A DNA stretch of 64,000 bases from the NCBI GenBank assembly GCA_013399875.1, contig VXAZ01001047.1, positions 124,001 through 188,000 on the forward strand. Direction: 5' to 3'. The notes beneath the pieces were generated by a model. That model was given only the letters and a program-made list of their open reading frames with translations, was not told where the DNA came from and ran no database searches. A program made the position numbers and the translations under genes. How positions within the stretch are numbered: the stretch's first letter is position 1; every line of letters begins with the position of its first letter. Shown one piece after another: positions 36,420 through 49,301 of the stretch. This stretch comes from Gymnorhina tibicen. Taxonomy: Eukaryota; Chordata; Aves; Passeriformes; Artamidae.

Positions 36420-37060
36420 TTAAAAACATGGAGAGTTATCTTCTAGTATAGAAAGAGCAAAGTTTATTGTGTAAACATTTACACTGTGAGCTGACCTTCT
36501 TCTGACTTCAACTGGTAAAGAGTCCAGGGGGAAATGTTTTGGGGCAGGAGTCCAGGAAGTTGAGTGGAGTGGGAAGATAAAGAGTGGTCCGCAGTTGAAC
36601 AGGGCAGTGGGGAGAGAGACAGAGGAATGCTCCTCTGGTCCATGAAAAGGACTGCACAGCTTTGGAAAAGGACTCCATGACACTGAAGTCTGAGGTGAGC
36701 AGGGGACCAGAGACAAGTTGCTTCCTGTGTCCTTATCAGAACAGTTGCTTAGAATCCAGGAAGACAGAGCAGTTCCTTGAGGGTGCAGAGATGGAGGGCA
36801 TCTCAGGGGCATGATGTAATACTCCCACTGTGCCATTCTTTGAACTACACAGCCACGATCAGGATCCTCTGGGCAATTCCCCGTTCGGGGACCTGAGTTC
36901 TCCTGAGGTTAAGCTGTGCACTGAGATCCAGCCACCTAAACATGGTGTCATTTTAGATGCCCAAAGGCATCTGCAATTCAGAAAACATGTGTTGGGTTGG
37001 GTTGGGGGAGGTGTTGCGGGGGGCGTGGGTGTCTCTTGTAGGTCTGAACTTTGATTTGTC
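36420..37060 (-). mobile_element. Possible unclassified LTR-like element, minus strand
   Basis: A block of about 640 bases, less AT-rich than its surroundings. Read on the minus strand it ends with an LTR-like R-U5 arrangement: ACACAATAAACTTTGCTC, with the poly-A signal at about 36460, followed by about 40 bases. At its upstream side are a five-base-pair hairpin with a two-base loop (CCCCGTTCGGGG, 36879-36890) and a C-rich minus-strand stretch corresponding to the plus-strand G runs at 36994-37029. I could not define TG...CA termini or a target-site duplication, so the boundaries are approximate and the call may be wrong. A minus-strand frame of 138 codons (36420-36836) lies inside. It is Ser/Pro-rich, lacks recognisable domains and is probably not a gene. 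Confidence 0.3.
36994..37029 (+). other. G-run cluster, possible G-quadruplex
   Basis: Five G runs of 3, 3, 5, 6 and 3 (36994-36996, 36999-37001, 37004-37008, 37018-37023, 37027-37029), spaced by 2, 2, 9 and 3 bases. One loop is longer than the usual seven-base limit, so quadruplex folding is possible but not certain. Confidence 0.5.
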
Positions 37061-38213
37061 AGCCCCATGGGAAAGTTTCAGATTCTAGGATGCCTCAGGT
37101 GGCAGCTGATGTGTCTGCATGCTTCCATCTGGAGCTGTCTGCGAAACATACTGACTCCCAGAAGACTTTGACAGTCTGTAGGGCTTATATACTAATATAT
37201 AATATACATCCTATAAAGCATTAAACAAATTATTTCTCATATTTTCAGTAATCTGAACTCTGAGGAGCTAAGTTGTCTACACATGGCATATAGTGCCTAG
37301 GATGTTTAAGACATCCTAAGGTGTCTAAGACATCCAGATAGCAATATCAGATATTACACAGGACCTGAAAGGAACCTATAACAACTTGACTCTGTGCCAA
37401 GTGGGAAAAAATCAGGTAACTCAAACCATAGTAAATAGATTGAGCAATTGCTTGGTTTTTCCACTGCAGAAATGGGATGCATGTTGGTTAACTTTCACAG
37501 TGACCCCTCACTTATCCCCTAATTTCTGTGTTCTCAGTGTGATGGGGTGTGTGGTTTGTGATGCGGTTTGGCAAGGCTTTCTGCTGGTATCATCCTAGAG
37601 GACTGTAATTTACTGACAATTCAAATGAGCTGCCAGCCCCAAACCACTGTATAATTGACATTTCCCAGTCAAAGCAAGACAGCAGATTTTGTGTAGGTGT
37701 GGACATGGGAACAGTGTGTGGAGAGAGATCTGTGTAACTTCTCTGCCTGTAAAATAAACAACACACCATCCCTGTCTATTAAGGACAGGGATGATTAAAA
37801 GTGTGACATAGTTTCTTGAATTTCTTTCTGTGCACATCAAAGTAAACTCTAGGGTACTTCACCAGGTAGCTATAAAAGACCCTAGAAACAGAAGACACAA
37901 TGAAGATATATGAATGTTTTGCACCAAGCTGAGGCATTTTTTTAATGTCCTCAGAGAATGAGCCTACATTGTAACGTAAAATCCCAGACACCCCTTCTTC
38001 ACTTTTTCATTGTTACTTAGGTTTTACATGCAGAGACATATTTTCACATAGGAAAGAATAATTAATTTGCTTGGGCACATGGATTCCTTGAGCTATCACA
38101 CCCCTTTCAATCCCAGTTCACTGTGTTTGTCTGTGTGCTTCATATACAGGGTACTGTTCCTCCAAAAAGCAGTCACTGGGAAAGAAAAAAACCAACACAG
38201 TTATACAGAAGAA

Positions 38214-38240
38214 GAAAAACAAAACAAAACAAAACAAAAA
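38214..38240 (+). repeat. (AAAAC)n microsatellite
   Basis: About five consecutive AAAAC units, the clearest pentanucleotide repeat in the window. Confidence 0.9.
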
Positions 38241-39011
38241 CCAGCATTCAACACCAGCATTCAATCACAGGTGCAAACATTCAGTTAAGCTTTATTATAT
38301 ATTTCCATCACCATTTATAAAATTCAATAGTCTGGAGTCACACAGACAGCTACTTTGGACTTTCTTTTATTTTAATTAATACTTCTGGATTTCTTTTCTC
38401 ATCTATTTTGGGAAATACAGTAGAGAGAAAGACAGTGCTGACAATATCAGTGCCTCTGTCAGAGAGTCAAGAATTCAAATAGAATTACAAGGAATGAGTT
38501 TTAAGTGACGCAAGAGCAAGAAGGGCAAAAACCCATGTGGTCATCCTTTGAATAGTGACAGGAGAGTTAGAACTACATCTAAGATACTTGAGAGTGAGAT
38601 TGGTGGCTTTTGGGGGCAGATGTTTGACTGCAAGTTCAGACCATTCATGCCAGAATTTTATATGAGGTTTAAAGTGCAGAATGATTGAGTTATCTAAGAA
38701 AAAGGCATTAATAAGTCTTCAAGCAGGGAAGGCAAATTATTGCAGTATTAAGGTATCCCATACCTTTAATACAGTATGAGATGCCTGCAAGACTACACGG
38801 TTCTCTGCTGTGGAAAGATTCCTCTCTTTTTTACCAAGGCAATTAAAACACTGCACACTCACCATGCAGTGAAGACTTGTACAGGTATTGAGCAGTAGAG
38901 AAGTCAATACACTAAGTCATTAGAGAAATTATTTCCTACTAAAATTCCCCTTTCCATCTCTTCTCTAATCAAAGTGGAGAAATTTCTGTCTCCTGCTGCT
39001 ACTCTACATTA

Positions 39012-39043
39012 TCCTCTCCTTCTCCCTTTCTCTCTCTCTCTCG
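39012..39043 (+). repeat. Polypyrimidine (TC)n tract
   Basis: A C/T-only run ending in TCTCTCTCTCTCTC followed by GCTGGG. Simple sequence; no splice context is implied. Confidence 0.85.
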
Positions 39044-40421
39044 CTGGGCAAATTCTCAAAGTGTCCCACAAAAGAGATGTGAAAATTTGGAATGAATCAG
39101 GCCCTAAAAATCTGACAGCAAATCCCATGTTGAAATCCTAGAGGCAGAGTGGAAAATATTTCTGAAGAATAACTGGAATTTTGCCAAGAATTTTTAAGAG
39201 CTTGAATATCTTGGGGGAATATATAAAAACAACCTCATGATTCAGCTAACCAAGGCAGTAAAACAAGTTCCTGAAGGCAAGGATCAGCACTTTGAATATA
39301 TTTGGGTGCTTCCTTTAATCCCTGTGTTTCTTTTTCCTTCTTCTGTCCTTTTCCCAGTTCCTCTCTCCGTTGAAGTAAGAAAGGTAGACTTTATAAGTTA
39401 CTTTTCCTTCTCACCCAGCCAACAGGGAAGGGTCATAAGTAGGGCAGCCAGTTCCCTCTTCTTTGAAAGCTGTATGACTGTTCTACTTTAGATACACATC
39501 CTCCTGCCTAAGCCCCAGCACAGTGTGAGCCCTATCACAAATTTATAAGCTCCAGTTCTGTCCTCTATACTACCCAGTCCAGACATGTAACATCATCTTA
39601 ATTATAACTCAGATGCAGAAAGAATACCATTGTCATCTTTTATGATTAAAACAGAGTAACACATCTATAACATTGTAAATGGTGTTTAATTTCCAGCACA
39701 AAAAAGACCACCACTGCACCACTTAAAAATGCTTGCATGCATTCCCTGTTCTGGAAGTGGGATCTCCCTTGTTTGAAGAAGCCTGTCTGACCCCATGAAT
39801 AATGAACTATTCAAGAACTTCAAGAAGAATCCTCAAAGAGATCAATCAAGTGAGACCAAAGGGAATGACAAGAATACAAGATTAAAGTAGAGTCTCTGAT
39901 ACAATCTTGACAAAGTTGATTTGAGCACCTAAAAGTTTAATAGATTTAACAGACAGTGGCTAAAGTTAACTCATATATTATGGCTTGCGTGATCCTAGCT
40001 GGAAGCATTTTAGATACGTGTGAGCAATCTCAAATCATCTGAACTTTCTAAAGTATGTTGCCCTCGGCTATTAGTTAAGAAAACATGGTGGCTACTAGAA
40101 GCTTATTGGTTCTTAGAGGTATCAGGACAAGATCATGATTTAATCAACAAAAGAAAAGCTTCTAAGAACAAGAAAGCTTCAGTCATCAGTTATATCTACA
40201 TTAGCAAGTGGTGTGACAGAGCAGATAATCGATGCAGTCACTGCTGACACCTCTGCCCCATATGCAGTTCACAGGTTTTATTTCAGACTTGAACCGATCT
40301 CGTGAAACAAATGAGTCTCCCATATACATTGCTCTGCACTGCCAAACAGACTGTTCCCTGGCTGGATTCCACTTGAGGTTGTACTGCATCTGATATGCAT
40401 CTGGAGCAAACCTTTCAGTTT

Positions 40422-40705
40422 GGCTTCAGGGGTTGTTGCGACAGGACAAAGGGAAATGGTTTTAAACCAAAAGAGGGTAGATTTAGACTGCATAAAAGGA
40501 AGAAAATTTTTATGGTGAGGGTGGCGAAACACTGGAAAGGGTTGCCCAGAGAGGTAGCAGGTGTCCATCCCTGGGAACATTCAAGGCCAGGTTGGATGGT
40601 GCTCTGAGCAACCTGATCCAGTTGAAGGTGTCCCTGTTCATTGCAGGGGGTTTGGACTAGGTGGTCTTTAAATGTCCCTTTTAACCCAAACTATTCTATG
40701 AATTC
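40422..40705 (+). mobile_element. CR1 LINE 3' end, plus strand
   Basis: The only CR1 copy here on the plus strand, about 285 bases. Landmarks in order: GGGGTTGTTGCGACAGGAC, GAAATGGTTTTAAACC, GGGTTGCCCAGAGAGG near 40540-40555, CATTCAAGGCCAGGTTGGAT near 40578-40597, GGTGTCCCTGTTCATTGCAG near 40627-40646, and the terminal ATTCTATG at 40693-40700 with a decayed second octamer. 5'-truncated and non-coding. Confidence 0.95.
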
Positions 40706-42078
40706 AGAGCTCTGAGGAAAAGGAAAGCTCAGCATCTGAAAATCCCACTAGTTTAGTAGTGCTTCCATGGAATGAGAGAATATAGCCAATGAGATTTAAA
40801 ATAATGACATCATCTCTATGCACACATTAATCTTACGGATAGCAGGAAGTAAACTACTAGGCCTTGCATCCCAAATCTTTAGCTCATTTAAAATTTCTGT
40901 TCGGTGCTGGATCTCTAGCTCTCCAAAAACACTGAGCTACCAGTTGAGAATGGAATTTATATCATGCCAGACATAAAAAAAAGAACCTTACCCATGACTC
41001 AAAGTCCACAGACAAGGCATTTCTGAGTCACACTGAAATGCAGTCCCAGGAACCAACAAATGTAAACATACCATTCCCCCAGCCATGTGATGGGCTCAGA
41101 GTACAGTAAGTTGCAAAGGGAGGACATACAGTAAAGTATGTGAAAACTAACCCTCCCCACTAGAGATTACGCCTCCACAGAACTAACCAAGAAAGGACTA
41201 TATACCAACTCAAAGAATTTGAGGATCAGAAAATGAAAGAATTAAAACTATCCTATCATTACCCTTCAGAGCTCATTTCATCAAAAGGAGCTGACCTTTT
41301 GTCAGTGGAGACAAAAATAAAAGTCACAAAAAATATGAGAATACTTCTACAGTCAAATGTCTGCTTTTAAAACAAGATGTCGTATTTTAATAGCATCTTT
41401 CCTCATTTGAAAAGAACAAAAGTTGACCCCAGCAAAGCACATGAAGGAACACATATTTAATATCCTTTAAAAATACAAATAACCCCCTGGAGAAGAGTGG
41501 CCTCTTCACAGACTTTAAATGATGCACAAATTAAGGCACTTCACCAAATCAAGGTCTCAGTTTGCTGAACTAGGCTTTCCAATTGGCAGCAAATGAGCCT
41601 GAAGTACAAACAAGAGGTTTCTGTTATCTGTAGCATGAAATGTCAGGTGATACTTGTATATTTAAGTACAAAAGGTCTGCATTTCATAACCCCAGAAGCA
41701 AATATGAGTGCTTTAAAAAAGAAAACCAATCTGTCTTATTCTTTTCTCATTTATACTAGCACAAGAAATTGAGTCCAAAGGAGTTTCATTGTTGCCTGAC
41801 CTGCAACCATTAATATCAGCATAGAAGAATGTTTATTACAAGAAAGATAATTTAGCAATAAACTTCAATGTGAAAAAACTAGCAAAACCCAAGACTCATG
41901 TAAAATAAATAACAGTTTTCTGCAACACTCTTCGTACATTTTGTGCTTTCATAGGCCCCTGTAAGTATCTTAAGTTTTTCAGTTGTTAATTCAAAGAGAA
42001 AAAAGGAGACACTAAGTCTGGCTAGAATATTCATTCTCTCCCCCTCTACTGATGTGAACTTTTGACTGTTTTTAGCAC
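40706..42078. other. Unique DNA, no gene seen
   Basis: AT-rich sequence between two CR1 pieces. No gene, RNA or repeat recognised. Confidence 0.5.
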
Positions 42079-42213
42079 ACACAGAATCACACAATGGGCA
42101 AGGATGGAAGGGACCACAGTGGGTCATCTGTTTCAACCTCTCTGCTCAAGCAGGATTCTCTAGAGCACATGGCACAGGATTGCATCCAGACAGTACTTGC
42201 ATATCTCCAGTGA
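42079..42213 (-). mobile_element. CR1 LINE 3' fragment, minus strand
   Basis: A diverged CR1 3' end in reverse complement: CACAGAATCACACAATGG, GATGGAAGGGACCACAGTGG, then CTGCTCAAGCAGGATTCTCTAGAGCACAT and CCAGACAGTACTTGCATATC. The internal wording (CTCAAGCAGG, AGAGCACAT) differs from the other copies and points to another CR1 subfamily. About 135 bases. Confidence 0.88.
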
Positions 42214-43269
42214 GGCAGGCTCTTGAAAGTGTGCTAGGAAATATAGCCCAATGAAATTAGTCTGAGATAGGTGCACAGTTGGCTGAAAATTACTTTTAAA
42301 ATGTTGGTACAATCATTTACAATTAAACAGGACATATTCTTTTAACACGACTTCCCAAATTCCGTGGTATTTTATAGTTTCATTAGCAAACAGAGTAAAG
42401 AAAACCTTTGTGGCCTTTGAAAACAGCATCAAGCAGGGTGGGTAGCAGGCACTTCTGACAATAAGACTAGAATGGGAAAGATCTTTGTCCACTGGAGCAA
42501 TACTCTGATAAACAGATGAGGTCAGAAAGGAGCAATGCAGATTCCTGCACTTAAGTCAGAATTAGCAAGTCTATAAATATAATAGGGGGAAAATCCAGCT
42601 GATCAGAAGCTTTGCAAAAAAGAATCTGAGGGATTTCAAACTGCATATGAGTCAACTAAGTCAGGCTGTTTAAAAAAACATACACCATTAAAGAGACAAA
42701 AATAAGAGTTTTATAAGAAGCACATCCTTTTTTATAAAGAATCCTTTCACTTTTCCTTTTCCTCGGTATTGTGTCAGTTGTAGGAGCAGTCTTCTAGGAG
42801 GGCAGCAGCCCCTGGGTGTCCACAGGAGAACATGTACTGTAAAGAAAGAATGGAATCCTTTAGTCTAGAGAAGAGGGCCCCGTGAAAAACATGCTTGTCT
42901 TAAAATATGGTAAAGATTGTCATGAAGAACTATCTGTTTTCTTTATCCACCATGGCTAGGACAAAAATGATAGGTTTAAATACCAGTTGTGAATATACAG
43001 AATAAATATTAGGAAAATGTTTCCAACAATAAGGTGCCAAAAATAAAAAAAAAGGCTAGCGATATAAGGGTGAGAACACTATAAGGTCCTTCCTTAAAAT
43101 TTGGGATAGAAAGGATCTTATGGTCTCTTTTTGATGTTGTGTCTCTAAATCTGGAAGGACAGAGTTGTCCTCTGCATCTTTTGTCAGCAGAGCTGTAGAA
43201 GAGCTTCTGTGCTAATCTTAGAAGACACTAAGATAAAATCTGGCAGACAGGCAGTTTCTCTCAGTCTTT

Positions 43270-43385
43270 GACTGTGTGTGTGCACTCACATAATGTTCTG
43301 TGTGAGCATGTATGTATCTTCCTACATGTGTGTGCCTGTCTGTACATGTACAACCTGTGTTCATGCACATTCTTGTGTGAATGTA
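43270..43385 (+). repeat. Degenerate TG-rich tract
   Basis: A run of TGTG-, TGCA- and CATG-type words (GTGTGTGTGCAC, ACATGTGTGTGCCTG, GTACATGTACAACC), an eroded (TG)n microsatellite. Minus-strand frames across it are His/Thr-rich artefacts. Confidence 0.7.
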
Positions 43386-46300
43386 GTGTCCTTGACATCT
43401 GAAATTTAGTTTTAAAAACATTTAACAAAGATTTCCCTCTACTGAACCTCAGTAGCATAAAGGGTTGAAGCGTGGAGGATGGCTACTATCCAGGGATGCT
43501 GGTATTCTTGCCCACCTTTTTCTTCTAAAGCAGAGCAGGTTTGGAGAGGTGAAAGGGCAGATGTGAAGAGGGTTTTCTATCTGAAAGGGAAGTTGGCGTA
43601 GTTCGTGTCTCATTTACATCCACATGCATCACTGAATGCAGCAAAGTGACAGCAGTATAAAACTGACTTGAAGAGAAAAACAGATCTTCATATGATTATA
43701 GTTATATATGGAGAGCTGTATATTATATACGAAGAGCTATTGATCTGAAGATTTGTTCCACAAGGGTGAGACTATTCAACCAGAACGTCTGATGAGACTT
43801 GTACATAGTAGCCTAATGGTGGAACCAGAATATGATACAAAATAAACATCCAAGCAATGCAGACTATATCTAAACCTGGTGAATGAAGGAGACAATTATC
43901 CTCAGTATTCAGACCAAATGGTTTTCATTTACACTTGGCAGCTCCTTTTCTCCATTTTGGAATATCTAGACAAAGTTTTCCTCAGTATTGCATTTCCACT
44001 CTACAGTTTCAGTGCTCTGGGTGGCTGCCCAATGAAAAGCTAATCAACTATGCACATTTCACTTAATCATATCAATATATCACCTCTACTCATGACCACA
44101 CAGCCCAGAGAGTGGCAGCACACAAGAAACCTGAGAGCACACTGAAGTTAGATGGGAAGACATGAAGGAAGTTAGGTAATTTTATTATGAGAACAAAGTT
44201 ACTTAATTAAATCCCTTTAAAAGTTTATGAGATGGTCTGAGGAGGCCAGGAAAGAAAGTTTTCCCCAAATGGAACACAGCAAATATTAGCCTGCATTACT
44301 CGCAGGAAGGAGGGAATGGGAACTTACCCTAAAAATATTTAGCTGCTTCCAGCAATGAAGAAAAATATTTGCAATATTAAAAAACTCTTGGGGTACTTTT
44401 GTGTTGGGGGTTTTTTGGGTTTTTTAAAAGGTCTGCACTCACTCTTGTTGCCTCAACAAAGATATAAGCCTGGGGATGGAGAGAGAAAAAAATCCCACAG
44501 CTTACACAGGGTCATTAAAAAATTAGATTGTCTCAGCTAAAAGTCCCTGAAGATCTTCTCTGAAATAAATGTACTTTAGGGTCTCACTGTTCTGAGTAGC
44601 GACCGCTTCCTAGGCTGCACATGCAGGTCCCCCCGAGGATGAGTGAGAATATTCCATTGCCTCAGAGATCCCCAGGCTCGCCAGGCTGCACATGTGCAAC
44701 CAGAACGGATACATTCCAGCCGAAGGCTGCTGTGGCTGGCAGAGCCAGAAGTTTGCTGTAATGGCTGAAACTGTGACCAAGAACCTGTCTCTCCACCCTT
44801 CCCAGTAATCCCCCTGCAAGTGTATGGCAGGAAATCATCTCATTTCAGTGCAGGAAGGATAAGAGGAAAAACTGAATAGCAAAATGAGGGGAGTGGGGCA
44901 CAAGAAAAAGAGGCAGAAAGATATGTCTAGGAAATATACTACAAATTGGGAGAATGTGGGAAAGCAAAAGAGGGAGGAAATTACTCTTATGAGGTCATAG
45001 ATCTTGAGATTGGAGAAGATGCCTGGCAAGGAAATGGAGACATGACAGAAACAGTTTAGCAGAGAAAGAGAAAAAGGCATCAAGCTGCAAAGGGAGTGGT
45101 AGAAAGGTTTGTGCCCAGCAGAGAATGTGCATATGCAGAGCCTGAAGTCAGGTACAGCATCCCACTTTGTCTGAGTATTACAAATTATATTATCAGCATG
45201 CCTTGTGGTCACCTTGTGATGATCATTTGCATGGGACAACAACTTTCAATCAATTGTTCTGTAACTCAAGCACCAGGAATCTGAGCAGTTTGCCTGAACC
45301 ATTGCGATTAACCACTCTAGAAGACAATTGGTCCCATTTTCAAAACAAGGAGACGTTATACGTGTACGTGATGACTATTCTTGCTAAATTTGCAAAGTCA
45401 TAAACCTAGAAAAAGGAAAGGCTAGAATCAAGGCTCTATTTGTCTAATATAAGCCCTGCATGCAGATGCATTAGTACATAAACATATAAAGTCTGCAGAC
45501 TGTCTTAATCAAGAATCAGGATACATCAGTTCTGGACTAACAACCTACTCTTTAATATTTTGTTGGGGGTTTTTTTCCTGGATTTCTCATTTCCTGCACT
45601 TGACTGTTCTGTCCTTTTTTGGTTTTTTATTTTCCCCATTTACTTTCTATTCTTGCAGCAAATGCAGAGGAGGAGCAGAATTCTATGTATAAATGCATTT
45701 TCCTGTAGCAGTCTTCTTTAATCCCCCAAAATAATGTGTGCACCCTGTGCCTATGCTATTGAACAAATAAGACTGCTCTGAAAGCAAGCAACAGCACAGT
45801 CTATATCTACATGGATAAATTCTGCTTCTCACCCAAAAAACAGGCTGGCTGCATTTAAACAATCTATTAGGAAATTACCTGGGTTCCCAGCTTGTGTTCA
45901 TGCATTGACTGTGCAGATGTTCTCAGGCTTGAATAAAGAATCATACCAAGAGTATCATGTATGGAGAACTGTAATCCCATGCTTAAACCCATATACTTTC
46001 CCATGTGTGTTTTATTTAGTAGAAGTGTAGACAATAAGACCAGAATTCTATGTAAGAAGTAAATAAAGACCATGTAAATGAGGACCATCATCATGTACAT
46101 GGGGCAGCACCTTTAGATCTGCTGTTTCCAAATAAATGTACTTGTCTTTGAAACTTCAGTAATGTGCTTTTAGTGTCATTTGTCTGTGTGCTGCATAATT
46201 CATATAGGGACACCATGCCCTGCGTAATAAGTTGGCTGGAAAATCCAGAAAGAAAAAAAAATAAATATCCGAAGAAAGAATATCAAAGAAACAACTATAG

Positions 46301-48696
46301 GACTGGAAATATAAGCTCTTCTATCAGGGAGCATTCTGGTTTTATGCCTTGGCACTGAAAAAAATTCATACATTATGCACATGTATCACTAATTCCTGAA
46401 ATAATATGTGCAGCATCGCATATCATTCTGCAGACAAGCAATTGGCAGGTGTTTTTTACAATAGCAAGATGAATTCACAGTATGGGATATGTTGATTACT
46501 CATGTCAGTCCCTTTGAAATTTTAAAGCGAGAGTAATCAGAGCTATAAATCTCTCCTAAGTATAATTAGATTACTATTTATACCTAGTGTTGTTAAAACC
46601 AGCCTAAGAAATTACTTTTAAGGTGCCATTACTGAAGGAATAATCTCTTTAAAACAATAATCACTCAGTTAAGTACAATTCATATACCTACTTTCTATAA
46701 TGAGAACACATAATTCAAGTATTTAAGAATACTGAATGTCTTTTCCTATTTAAAAGTTTGATAATGGCATTTTCAGACTTCAAAGTTTTTTACATTATAT
46801 GGCAGGTCTGGGAGCATCCTCCGATACCATAATGCACTGAGACGAAGGATTAGATACGGTGGCAGCTCTGCATAGAAGGCACCCTTTGAGAGATGCAAGT
46901 TTTGTGTTAGAGAAAGTGCAGGTTATGACTACTGTAGGGCCCTATAGGGAGTATTATGATAACGAGGCAATTATGATCAACTGACTAGAACTAGAGTCAT
47001 CTCTACAGACTTTTTATCTTTCAGGAACATATTAGGAATTCCAAAAGATGGTAAATTTATATAATCTGGTCTAATGGTTCACTCATGTTAATTTACATCT
47101 TATTTCCCATGGGAACTATCTTGACTTCTTTTTCTTCTGCAGTAGAGACAAGGCAGAGCAGTAGGCAATCAGTAAAACCTGAGCATCTAGTACCATCTTT
47201 GGATTAAGCAGATCTCAATAAAGGTATTTAAATGACTCTAAAATAAAAAGAGAGATCTTTCATCCCCAGGTAGAAGCATGGCATTCCAGAGGAATAGGTA
47301 ATTTTTATTCTACCAGAAAGCGTGTTCACGTGGAGCTGCAGGCCTTGGTCAAAGAATGCTGATACAGCTCAAAACTTGCTGGCATTCTGCAGGGCGTACC
47401 TTCATTAAACTCTAGCAATTGCACGGAGAACACCAATATTTGGAAGCTACTTCCAAATCCATGGTGGGAATAAACCAGGTGAAGAGGTTGTAGTACTAAG
47501 ACAAAAATTACATTAATATACATTGTCACAATATCCAGAAGCATAAGAGCCTATACCTCTCTTGATAGGTATAAGCTTTAGCAGACCTTGTTCCTCATTT
47601 TTCTAGTGGAAATTCATGATCTTGTAGATTGTTTCATACAAAACAGATTCCTGAACTCAGCAGCTCTTGGAAAGGCTTTGTCCATGACCTACTACTCATG
47701 TGAAGTCAAGGGCAAAACTGCCCCCAAGGTCTCACAGCATTTTAAAGTTAGTTCTCATATGGAATGTCCTCCCTTTCCAAGAAGTCACTTCATTGCCCCA
47801 TTAATATTTTATTACAGAAAACTCAGAAATGGAAAAAACATATGTTTGGAATGATATGTAGCAATAAGAATAGGACCCCGTTTTTATGTAGTTTTCCACT
47901 GCAGGATCCAACTCATGTATTTAACAGTTTTGATTCCATTCTCTTTCACTTTTATTTTTGTCCTAGAATCTTCAGCTGAAGAATTATTCTAATAGATGCA
48001 TTTTATCTTAAATGTTAACAAGCCTCTATTTCAGCATCTAGATATTGCAAAACATAGTATTGGTCAAATTTAGCAACTTAACAAAAATCGCAGTTTAATT
48101 CTTCATGATAGGCTATTCTACCATCAGATAAAATCTAGTTTTTCTGTGCTATTTCACTTTCTATTAACTCAGCATTTGTCATAAAGAAATGGATGTATGC
48201 TGAGATTTTGATTCTTTTTACTTTGTTACATATTACTGATATTTAACATACAGTATGAATTCATCCATTTAACTCAGTTATAAGTACCATTTAAAAAGTT
48301 AGACCACCTCTACACAGGCTCTCTTTAGGAGTAATGTGATGGCTCCTTCACAGCATTAGTCTTGCTCCATGGTACTGTGCTACTATGATAAAACTTTCCA
48401 CTTCTGCTCTCATGGGTAAAAGTGCTGTTGACTTCTTCAGTCATGAGGACAGGTATCAAGAAATGGAAGACACACCCCTATATAATGCCCATATCTAAAA
48501 CTTTCTTTTGAAATACTTAACATTTTGATGGTTTTTTTTCTTCAGAGTCCCACACACAGACTCTGCTTAAGCATACAAGCAGCATTATTTAAGACAATAC
48601 CTACAAATATTAATCACAACTATCAAGCACGTTTTAGCATAAGTAATACCTCCATGAGGTGCAAGGCTCTATTTGGAACCACATTCATTCAAATAA

Positions 48697-48701
48697 TCTA
48701 C
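48697..48701 (+). repeat. Target-site duplication, left copy (TCTAC)
   Basis: TCTAC before the LTR against ACTAC after it (49302-49306): four of five bases agree, consistent with a mutated 5-bp duplication. Confidence 0.6.
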
Positions 48702-49301
48702 TGTGCTAGTTTTGGCTGGGATAGAGCTAACTTTCTTCACAGTGGCTGGTACAGGGATATGTTTTGGATTTGTGCTGAACACACTGATAATAATAGAGTA
48801 GTTTTTGTTAATAAAAATATTTTCATTATGGCTGAGCAGGGCTTGTACAGAGCCAAGGCCTTTTCTGCTTTTCCTATTGCCACACTGGCAAGAAATGTGG
48901 GGGTGCTTGGGAGGTTGGGAGGAGACACAGCCAGGACAGGTGACCCCAACTGACCAAGGGATATTCCAGATCACATGACACCATGCTTATTATGTAAAGT
49001 GAGGGGAAAAGAAGGAGAAAGAGGGGGCCATTTGGAGTGATGGTGTTTGTGATCCCAATTAGATATGATGGGACCCTGCTCTCCTAGGATGGCTGAACAC
49101 CTGCCTGCTTATGGGAAGCAGTGAACTAATGCCTTGTTTTGCTTTGCTTGTGTGCATGGGTTTTGCTTTCCCTATTAAACTGTCTTTATCTCAACCCATG
49201 AGTTTTCCAGCTTTTAACCTTCTGATTCTCTCCCCAATCCAGCTGGTGGGCGAGTGAACGAGTGGTGGTACTTGGTTGATGACTGAGGTTAAACCACAAC
49301 A
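48702..49301 (+). mobile_element. Solo LTR, avian ERVL-type
   Basis: A 600-base element beginning TGTGCTAGTTTTGGCTGGGA and ending GGTTAAACCACAACA, which I recognise as a widespread avian ERV LTR family. Its landmarks are GATAGAGCTAACTTTCTTCA at 48720-48739, GGATATTCCAGATCACATGA, and the 3' section CTTTATCTCAACCCATGAGT near 49184-49203. A variant poly-A signal ATTAAA lies at 49174-49179, with a TCTTTATC-rich context. Flanking pentamers TCTAC and ACTAC are a one-mismatch target duplication. No gag, pol or env sequence adjoins it, so it is a solo LTR. A 142-codon frame inside its first half is chance. Same broad family as the fragment at 15083-15320, in the opposite orientation. Confidence 0.92.

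Larger units (their letters stand above)
37061..40421. other. Unique DNA with small simple repeats
   Basis: No gene or transposon recognised. Contains a short direct repeat of AAGACATCC with variants near 37308-37336, an (AAAAC)n tract and a polypyrimidine tract, both listed separately. Frames of 60-85 codons appear random. Confidence 0.5.
42214..48701. other. Unique DNA, no gene seen
   Basis: About 6.5 kb without a confidently recognised transposon. A TG/CA-rich degenerate stretch lies at about 43270-43385. A short GC-richer block with CpGs sits at about 44590-44830. A motif-dense AT-rich section at about 46385-46700 is discussed as a candidate conserved element. The frames present are short or composition-driven. 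Confidence 0.5.

Noticed and set aside
36420..36836. 138-codon minus-strand frame as a gene
   Set aside because: Ser/Pro-rich without domains, and it ends inside an LTR-like poly-A region.
36991..37008. Telomere-like repeat (GGGTTGGGTTGGGGG)
   Set aside because: The unit is not TTAGGG and only two to three units occur, so it is better described as a G-run cluster.
48525..48953. 142-codon plus-strand frame
   Set aside because: It runs from unique DNA across the edge of a solo LTR and has no recognisable motif.
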